From: JAJDNW01 sp039714495
GTDB lineage: Bacteria; Desulfobacterota; Desulfobacteria; Desulfobacterales; B30-G6
Assembly: GCA_039714495.1 (NCBI GenBank)
Contig: JBDLJD010000144.1
Span: 1 to 10,665 of the forward strand
Length of the DNA stretch: 10,665 nt
Reading direction: 5' to 3'
Each line of letters opens with the position of its first letter. Position 1 is the first letter of the stretch. A program made the position numbers and the translations under genes. The notes below the pieces were generated by a model. The model saw only the letters and a program-made list of their open reading frames with translations, searched no databases and was not told the origin of the DNA. This document shows positions 6,102 to 10,665 of this stretch, piece by piece.

Positions 6102-7400
6102 CTATTCGATTGAATTATCACATTTTGAGGTTGACGATTTTTTCAGGTAATCCCGGGCGATAAACCCGAACTCACCCAAACTTATGGCGCCCTTGACAAG
6201 ATTGCTCTGCTCTTTGATCAACTCCAGCATCTCGGCCATCTCTTCCTTGCTGGCCTCAAGACCGAGCTTTTCAAGGAACATCGCGATGGTGCGGATGCCG
6301 CTCATCTTGCTCAAGAGGAACTCATATCCGGATTTGCCGATCACCTCAGGAGCGAAGGCGGCCCAGGTGCGGTCGCCCAGACCGGCATCTGCAATTTTCT
6401 GTACCGCATGGATCACTACTCCGGCCTGAAGCTGGAAATAGAAGTCACCAGTGATAGGCTTGGTGCCCTGGTTTTTGTAACCCGTGATGCGCTGGGCGAG
6501 GTGGCAGACCCGACTAAGACCGCTCAGTTCGATATTGGTCGGTATTTTGTATAAAAGCTCCAAGGCCATGGCGATCTCGTCGATGGGTATGTTGCCATCC
6601 CGTTCGCCCAAGCCCAACAAAGCGCCGTGAACGCAAGATGCACCGGCCGTCACTGCAGCCATGGCATTGGCCATGCCTAGGCCGAAGCCGTTGTGGTTAT
6701 GCACTTCGATCGGTACGCCGGGGAACCACTCCCGGAAAGATTTGATCGTGTGGTGCATCGCAGCAGGTGTCATCACTCCAAAGGTGTCTACGAAGATGAT
6801 TGACTCCGGCACCACCTGTTCGCATATCTCAGTATAGAGCCGCTTGAGATAGTCAAGTGTCGTCCGAGAGGCGTCCCAACCCATGAGCCTGGCCTTGAGT
6901 CCGGCAGACTGCGCGTCTTTAAAGATCCCGGTAATGCGGGCGACCGTCTCCTCATGTTTCAGGCCGTAGACGTGTTTGCAAAAATATGGATTCACATTGT
7001 GTTCAATAATCACGTTTTTAGCCCCTAAATCCGCCGCCGCCTTGATGTCGTCGGGATGGGAACGTAAAAAGGCGATGATTTCTGACCTAAAATCCATATT
7101 GAGCACTTCCTTAAAGGCTTCATAGATATCCTTTGAAACCACCGGCATGCCGAACTCTATCCGGTCTACACCCAAGTCGTTAAGGGCTTTGGCGATGGCG
7201 ATACGTTCTTCCACCGTAAAGATAACATTCGGCGTCTGCTCGCCATCGCGCAGGGTAACGTCATGGATCTGAATACTTTCCTGCACCCGGGACTTGTCGC
7301 TGGTCTCGGGCATAAAATTCATGGGTGATACCCAATATTTGTCCTTCTCGTAGAAGGGTACATCCTCAAGCGAAACATTTTCAAGATTCATATCGGACAT
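6102..7400 (-). CDS. DRE-TIM metallolyase (HMGL-like; 2-isopropylmalate/homocitrate synthase family)
   Basis: A 432-residue enzyme of the DRE-TIM metallolyase superfamily (Pfam HMGL-like), which makes or breaks C-C bonds between a 2-oxo acid or acyl-CoA and a second unit using a divalent metal. Visible marks: DVTLRDGEQ (47-55), VDTFG (204-208), the metal-binding His pair in EVHNHNGFGLG (232-242), GLGERDGN (263-270), which matches GIGERAGN of LeuA-type Claisen condensing enzymes, and a distal His in AGVVIHA. A helical tail containing APEVIGKSG resembles the LeuA/homocitrate synthase subdomain, but the C-terminal leucine-sensing domain is missing. The usual HND of the metal motif is HNG here. 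ATG at 7400-7398 was chosen because AAAGGAA lies 6 bases upstream; the longer frame, back to 7562, would overlap dctM and lacks a ribosome site. Candidates include a citramalate, homocitrate or Re-citrate synthase, or a lyase running in reverse. Between transporter and oxidase genes, a catabolic role is likelier than leucine synthesis. Confidence 0.88.
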   Translation of the reverse strand: MSDMNLENVSLEDVPFYEKDKYWVSPMNFMPETSDKSRVQESIQIHDVTLRDGEQTPNVIFTVEERIAIAKALNDLGVDRIEFGMPVVSKDIYEAFKEVLNMDFRSEIIAFLRSHPDDIKAAADLGAKNVIIEHNVNPYFCKHVYGLKHEETVARITGIFKDAQSAGLKARLMGWDASRTTLDYLKRLYTEICEQVVPESIIFVDTFGVMTPAAMHHTIKSFREWFPGVPIEVHNHNGFGLGMANAMAAVTAGASCVHGALLGLGERDGNIPIDEIAMALELLYKIPTNIELSGLSRVCHLAQRITGYKNQGTKPITGDFYFQLQAGVVIHAVQKIADAGLGDRTWAAFAPEVIGKSGYEFLLSKMSGIRTIAMFLEKLGLEASKEEMAEMLELIKEQSNLVKGAISLGEFGFIARDYLKKSSTSKCDNSIE

Positions 7401-7465
7401 GATAGATTCCTTTCTTCCTTTGAATATCTGCGGACCCAAACAGCCAGGCCTTAGGAAGGCAGTGG

Positions 7466-8749
7466 TTAAATCAGTCCCAAGAGCCTGGGAAGATAATATA
7501 CGATTCCCGGAAAAAAAGCGGTAGTAAACAACACAAGTATTGATGCCCCGATATAGGGCCAAATCTCGCGCACGATGGCTTCGACCGACACATTGCCGGT
7601 CCCGGATGCGGCAAACAGGCAGACACCTAATGGCGGTGTAATCAATCCGATGTTGACGGCCAAGATCATGATGGTGCCGAAATGAACCGGCTGGTAGCCA
7701 ATCAGTTTCATTGCCGCGGTCAGGGTAGGGGCCAGCAGTACGATAGTGGCATTGGTTTCGAGCCAGGTGCCGACAAACAGTAAAAAGATAATCACGATCA
7801 ATAAAATGATTTTCGGGTTCTGGGTCAGACCGAAAAGCAAACTAATCAGCGACATGTGGGCCTGGGAACGACTCAGTATCCAGCCGAGGATTGACGCAGC
7901 CCCCATGATTACCAGCAAAGAGGTATACTGATAGGTGGCTCGCTTGAAGATATGCATAAAATCATTGAGCGTGAGTTTCCGATAAACAACTACCCCTATG
8001 ATAAAAGCATACAGGCAGGCAATGGCTGCGGCCTCGGTCGGCGTTGTAACGCCGAACAGAATTCCCCCGAGAATGATAAGCGGCATAATCAGGGCAAGCG
8101 CTGCGTCTCTAAACGAAAGCAAGAATTTTTTAGGTGTGAAGCCAACATTACGACGTGGGAAATTTCGACGTTTGGCCTGGAAAAACACGACTATACCCTG
8201 AATCAGCCCAATGAGCAGGCCAGGCACAATGGCAGCGGCAAAAAGGGCTGCCACCGATGTGTTGGTAATGGATCCGTAAACTACTATTACGATACTGGGA
8301 GGAATGATAGGCCCGACAATCGAAGATGCTGCTGTAACGGCGGCGGCATAGCCTCTACTGTATCCCTCTTTTTCCATGCTGGGAATGAAGATGGTCCCCA
8401 AAGCAGATACATCGGCCACAGCAGCGCCGGTGATTCCGGAAAAGATAAGACTGGATACGATGTTGACTTGGGCCAGCCCGCCCCGGAAAGGCCCGACAAT
8501 AAAATTGGAAAAATTAATCAGCTTCCTGGTGATATCCGCGCGGTTCATAGTTTCACCGGCAACCATGAAAAATGGAATAGCCATTAGAACAAAGGCGTCC
8601 ATACCTGAAAAAAATTTATCAGGGATGATCATCGGGTTCATACCACTTGAGATCACCCAGATGGAAGCGGTGACACCGATGGCGATGGCCACCGGCAATC
8701 CTAGAAACATAAGCCCGATCAACAGCAGGAAATAGAGAAGCAATTCCAT
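7466..8749 (-). CDS. dctM: TRAP transporter large permease (DctM)
   Basis: The large membrane subunit of a tripartite ATP-independent periplasmic (TRAP) transporter, which drives organic acid uptake with the sodium gradient. It has 427 residues, the normal DctM length, and is hydrophobic throughout with roughly a dozen membrane segments. Family segments: FLGLPVAIAIGVTA near the N-terminus, FSGITGAAVADVSALG (103-118), GPIIPPSI (146-153), GVTTPTEAAAIACLYA in the middle, and TPPLGVCLFAASG (371-383). In characterised homologues the discontinuous helices around the SG and PP/TPP segments form the Na+ and substrate sites. AAGGGGA stands 8 bases before the ATG. The gene follows dctQ after 31 bases and precedes the metallolyase by 65 bases, so transporter and enzyme are probably co-transcribed. 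Confidence 0.96.
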   Translation of the reverse strand: MELLLYFLLLIGLMFLGLPVAIAIGVTASIWVISSGMNPMIIPDKFFSGMDAFVLMAIPFFMVAGETMNRADITRKLINFSNFIVGPFRGGLAQVNIVSSLIFSGITGAAVADVSALGTIFIPSMEKEGYSRGYAAAVTAASSIVGPIIPPSIVIVVYGSITNTSVAALFAAAIVPGLLIGLIQGIVVFFQAKRRNFPRRNVGFTPKKFLLSFRDAALALIMPLIILGGILFGVTTPTEAAAIACLYAFIIGVVVYRKLTLNDFMHIFKRATYQYTSLLVIMGAASILGWILSRSQAHMSLISLLFGLTQNPKIILLIVIIFLLFVGTWLETNATIVLLAPTLTAAMKLIGYQPVHFGTIMILAVNIGLITPPLGVCLFAASGTGNVSVEAIVREIWPYIGASILVLFTTAFFPGIVYYLPRLLGLI

Positions 8750-8780
8750 TAAAAGATCCCCTTACGGTAATGCGGTTATG

Positions 8781-9266
8781 TTATTTTTTGTGTGGGTTTA
8801 CCAGGAACATGATAAACAGCAGACCTGCCCCGATGGGAACGGATACATACACCCAAAAATAGTTGATGCCCATCGCCGGGGATTCCATCCCTGTGCAGAG
8901 AATGCACAAATGTACACCGTAGTAGACCAGTATACCGGTGAAAAAGAGTGACAGGATCTTCCTGAAAACCCCCAAGGGCGTTTGAACCCAAGGCGGTAAT
9001 TTGGTTGTGAAGAAGTCAATGGAAATCAGGTAGCCTTTGTTATACGCCAGGTTGACACCCAGCAAAACGCCCCATATCATCAGATAGCGGGCTGCTTCCT
9101 CAGTCCAAGGTAGTGAATTGTTGAAAATGTACCGGGAGGCGACCTGAGCCCAAACAGTCAGAAGCAGCAAGATCATTATCCCGGACGTGATCCAGTTAAG
9201 AATCGATTCGATTTTTTTGATAATGATGTTGATGTCAGACCTCCTTGGTATCGATATCCGGCCCAC
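8781..9266 (-). CDS. dctQ: TRAP transporter small permease (DctQ); start codon uncertain
   Basis: The small four-helix membrane subunit that pairs with DctM. Up to 161 residues; the family signature around helices 1-2 is clear (ASRYIFNNSLPWTEEAARYLMIWGVLLG region), and two further hydrophobic segments follow before a short NPHKK tail. The only canonical in-frame start is a GTG at 9266-9264, which has GGAGG only 1 base away, too close for normal use. A strong AAGGAGG lies inside the frame at 9246-9240 (minus strand) and is followed 6 bases later by ATC (codon 12), then ATC (14) and ATT (15), with no ATG, GTG or TTG in frame nearby. Most DctQ proteins begin just before a KKIE-like segment, here IKKIESILNW from residue 16, so a non-canonical ATC/ATT start, giving about 147-150 residues, is plausible. 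The identity is firm; the N-terminus is not. Confidence 0.9.
   Translation of the reverse strand: MGRISIPRRSDINIIIKKIESILNWITSGIMILLLLTVWAQVASRYIFNNSLPWTEEAARYLMIWGVLLGVNLAYNKGYLISIDFFTTKLPPWVQTPLGVFRKILSLFFTGILVYYGVHLCILCTGMESPAMGINYFWVYVSVPIGAGLLFIMFLVNPHKK
9240..9246 (-). promoter_or_regulatory. Strong Shine-Dalgarno inside the annotated dctQ 5' end
   Basis: AAGGAGG on the minus strand, within codons 7-9 of the longest dctQ frame. A 21-codon ORF in another frame (ATG at 9300-9298, TGA at 9237-9235) reads through this site and stops 1 base before the ATC codon at 9233-9231. This geometry suggests that true dctQ initiation is downstream, possibly at ATC/ATT, and might be coupled to translation of the short ORF. 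Which codon is used cannot be decided from sequence alone. Confidence 0.5.
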
Positions 9267-9310
9267 GCCTCCGGTTGAGAATCTGGACCTGTGCCACCAT
9301 TCCCCTTGAG

Positions 9311-9369
9311 AAAAAGTATAGGTAATTCCCCGGGAAAGCCCAAAAGGGCAGGCAGGAGGAATTACCTAT
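9311..9369 (-). terminator. Large intercistronic hairpin between dctP and dctQ, likely attenuator/mRNA stabiliser
   Basis: The arms ATAGGTAATTCC (9318-9329) and GGAATTACCTAT (9358-9369) are perfectly complementary over 12 bp. Nested in the centre is GCCC-AAAA-GGGC (9338-9349), separated from the outer stem by 8 bases on each side, so the 52-base element is symmetric. On the minus-strand transcript the stem is followed 2 bases later by five T (9315-9311). It lies about 83 bases after the dctP stop. Such elements behind a binding-protein gene commonly stop part of the transcription or protect the upstream mRNA, giving more binding protein than permease. The remaining part of this 186-base gap holds nothing else I recognise. 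Confidence 0.65.
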
Positions 9370-9452
9370 GCATTATTGGTTGAGTTTGGCGCATGTAATA
9401 TAGGAATGGAAATACCATATCGTGTTTGTCTCCAAGTACTGATATTTTCTCC

Positions 9453-10526
9453 TTATTTGACGTAGCCCAGTTCTTTTAATGCAGTGTCAGAAGCCTGAAT
9501 CAGTTCGTCAACGAGTTCGTCACCCACCTTTTCCCGGATGAACTTGAGTACGGGCTCTTGGGCCGCTTGGCGGAAAAGAGCTGCTTCTTCGGGGGATGGG
9601 TCATAAATTTCCATGCCGCCTTTCTGGAATTGGTTAAGCAGGGTGCTGCGTTGGATTCGGGTCATTCGCTGGGCAGTTTTGCTGGCCTTGAGAGCTCCTT
9701 GCTTGATGATGATCTGGTAAACATCAGGAAGTTTGTTGAACCATTTGGCATTAACCGGAAAGATATGGTTAGAGTAAACATGCCGATCTAATGTGAGATA
9801 TTTTTGGACTTCATTGAGGTGGCCGAGGGAGATGGTGGGAACAGAATTTTCCTGGCCGTCAACAACGTTCAGTTGAAGTGCATTATACAGCTCGGTCCAA
9901 GCAATCGGCGTAGGATTGGCACCCAATGATTTGACCATTTCCATGTGGGCCGGAATCTGCATGGTTCGAATTTTGAGACCTTTCATATCTGCGGGACTCT
10001 TGATCGGACGCTTGTTATTAGTGAAACAGCGAAATCCGCCATTGTCCCAGATGGTCAACACCTTCAAGCCTGTTTTCTTTTCCAGATTTGTCCAGAGCTT
10101 ATTGCCGAATGTAGAACCGACATCCAGGGTATACAGAGCGTGGTCTACCGATATGAAAAGGTACGGAATTGCCAATACCTGAATGCCCTTGTAATAGGGT
10201 GCGATGTGGCCCTCGGCCATACCCAAGGAACCTTCGATCGCGCCCATTTGAATTTGTTTGGGCATCTCGGCGGAATCCCCCAGCTGTCCTCCCGGCGCAA
10301 TTTTGACCGTTATTTTGCCCTTGGAGGCCTCTTCCACGTATTTTTGAAAATCCAGGGCTGCGGAATGGATAAAATTCAGCGGATCGGGTGATTCCGTGTG
10401 GGCGATAGTCATTGTTACCTGTTTTTCTTTATCCAGCGCATTGTAGATCAGAGAATTGGATGCTGACGCCGTCAAGGCAAAAAGCACGATAAAAACTACT
10501 ATTAGAAAACTTGTTTTGTGTGACAT
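9453..10526 (-). CDS. dctP: TRAP transporter periplasmic solute-binding protein (DctP family)
   Basis: The periplasmic receptor that captures the substrate and delivers it to DctQM. It has 357 residues, with a signal peptide (short basic start MSHK, hydrophobic run FLIVVFIVLFALTA, probable cleavage in ASAS around 20-23). Family segments: IAHTESPDPLNF (41-52), APGGQLGDSAEMPKQIQMGAIEG (77-99 region), GFRCFTNNKRPI (164-175) and DMKGLKIR (180-187). Arg187 is the conserved residue that clamps the substrate carboxylate in characterised DctP proteins, and Arg166 is the usual second Arg, so a carboxylic acid ligand is expected. WTELYNALQLNVVDGQENSV is also typical. ATG at 10526-10524 was chosen because AAGGAGG stands 7 bases upstream; an in-frame ATG at 10574 would put 16 polar residues before the signal peptide. 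It is the first gene of the transporter set, 75 bases after the preceding gene fragment. Confidence 0.95.
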   Translation of the reverse strand: MSHKTSFLIVVFIVLFALTASASNSLIYNALDKEKQVTMTIAHTESPDPLNFIHSAALDFQKYVEEASKGKITVKIAPGGQLGDSAEMPKQIQMGAIEGSLGMAEGHIAPYYKGIQVLAIPYLFISVDHALYTLDVGSTFGNKLWTNLEKKTGLKVLTIWDNGGFRCFTNNKRPIKSPADMKGLKIRTMQIPAHMEMVKSLGANPTPIAWTELYNALQLNVVDGQENSVPTISLGHLNEVQKYLTLDRHVYSNHIFPVNAKWFNKLPDVYQIIIKQGALKASKTAQRMTRIQRSTLLNQFQKGGMEIYDPSPEEAALFRQAAQEPVLKFIREKVGDELVDELIQASDTALKELGYVK

Positions 10527-10533
10527 GTTCCTT

Positions 10534-10540
10534 CCTCCTT
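10534..10540 (-). promoter_or_regulatory. Strong ribosome binding site of dctP
   Basis: AAGGAGG on the minus strand, 7 bases before the ATG at 10526. It fixes the dctP start and suggests high translation, in line with the usual excess of binding protein over permease. The 75 bases between the upstream stop and dctP contain a TATAAA-like stretch on the minus strand, but no fitting -35 box that I could find. Confidence 0.7.
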
Positions 10541-10601
10541 TTTCTATAGGTTGTTTGGTATTAAAAAACGCCACTTTTATATCTTCACCATTTACGGTCT
10601 A

Positions 10602-10665
10602 TTACTTTTTTTGTTCTAAAAACGCTCTCTTCCAATCTTGCTCAACGAACTCTACATGCTCGCAT
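10602..10665 (-). CDS. Partial CDS: C-terminal end of an unidentified protein
   Basis: Reading the minus strand from the right edge, one frame stays open for 20 codons and ends with TAA at 10604-10602. It encodes a hydrophilic, charged tail (CEHVEFVEQDWKRAFLEQKK). The composition is that of a genuine amphipathic C-terminal helix, and the stop lies 75 bases before dctP on the same strand, as expected for a preceding gene in the same transcript. The other two frames close within a few codons or have no such character. Nothing in so short a tail identifies the family. Confidence 0.5.
   Translation of the reverse strand, partial: CEHVEFVEQDWKRAFLEQKK

Noticed and set aside
7401..7562. 54-residue N-terminal extension of the metallolyase, overlapping the 3' end of dctM
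   Set aside because: The extension has no family similarity and no ribosome site, and it overlaps dctM. The ATG at 7400 has a well-placed AAAGGAA and gives a normal-length protein.
7952..8587. Plus-strand open frame of 211 codons opposite dctM
   Set aside because: It has no hydrophobic or domain pattern of its own, lies wholly within a clear dctM gene, and has no credible start signal.
10527..10601. Promoter for dctP around a TATAAA-like stretch
   Set aside because: No -35 box at a suitable distance and no sigma-54 GG-N10-GC pattern was found. The short gap fits read-through from the preceding gene.

Overview
The window reads as part of a chromosomal catabolic cluster from an anaerobic bacterium, most plausibly a sulfate-reducing or syntrophic Desulfobacterota (the former Deltaproteobacteria). 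This is an inference from gene content: an HdrD/GlcF-like iron-sulfur protein with duplicated CCG domains, a GlcD-type flavoprotein, a TRAP dicarboxylate-type transporter, an acyl-CoA dehydrogenase and its ETF. No rRNA, tRNA, mobile element or CRISPR array is visible. All nine complete genes, and both gene fragments at the edges, lie on the minus strand, so the region is transcribed from high to low coordinates.

In transcription order: the 3' end of an unidentified gene (10602-10665); dctP, dctQ and dctM for a tripartite TRAP importer (9453-10526, 8781-9266, 7466-8749), with a large hairpin between dctP and dctQ; a DRE-TIM metallolyase (HMGL-like/LeuA-like, 6102-7400); a GlcD-type FAD oxidase (4673-6046) with a tightly coupled GlcF/HdrD-type iron-sulfur partner (3561-4664); a 270-bp AT-rich gap carrying two overlapping inverted repeats; an acyl-CoA dehydrogenase (2154-3290); etfB (1200-1997) and etfA (158-1162); and the start of a gene with a signal peptide running off the left edge.

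Working model (inference): the TRAP system imports an organic acid. The metallolyase condenses or cleaves a 2-oxo acid or an acyl-CoA. The GlcD/GlcF pair oxidises a 2-hydroxy acid. The acyl-CoA dehydrogenase works on a CoA thioester and passes electrons to EtfBA, and the iron-sulfur protein GlcF would collect flavin electrons for a further acceptor. No CoA ligase or transferase, no transcription regulator and no membrane quinone reductase is present, so the pathway is incomplete here and the substrate cannot be named.

The points most worth a second look are: the acyl-CoA dehydrogenase, which lacks the catalytic glutamate at both known positions; an ETF pair with altered cofactor-site motifs; a dctQ start with no canonical start codon behind its strong Shine-Dalgarno sequence; and a sharp change in base composition between the transporter/GlcDF half and the acyl-CoA dehydrogenase/ETF half.
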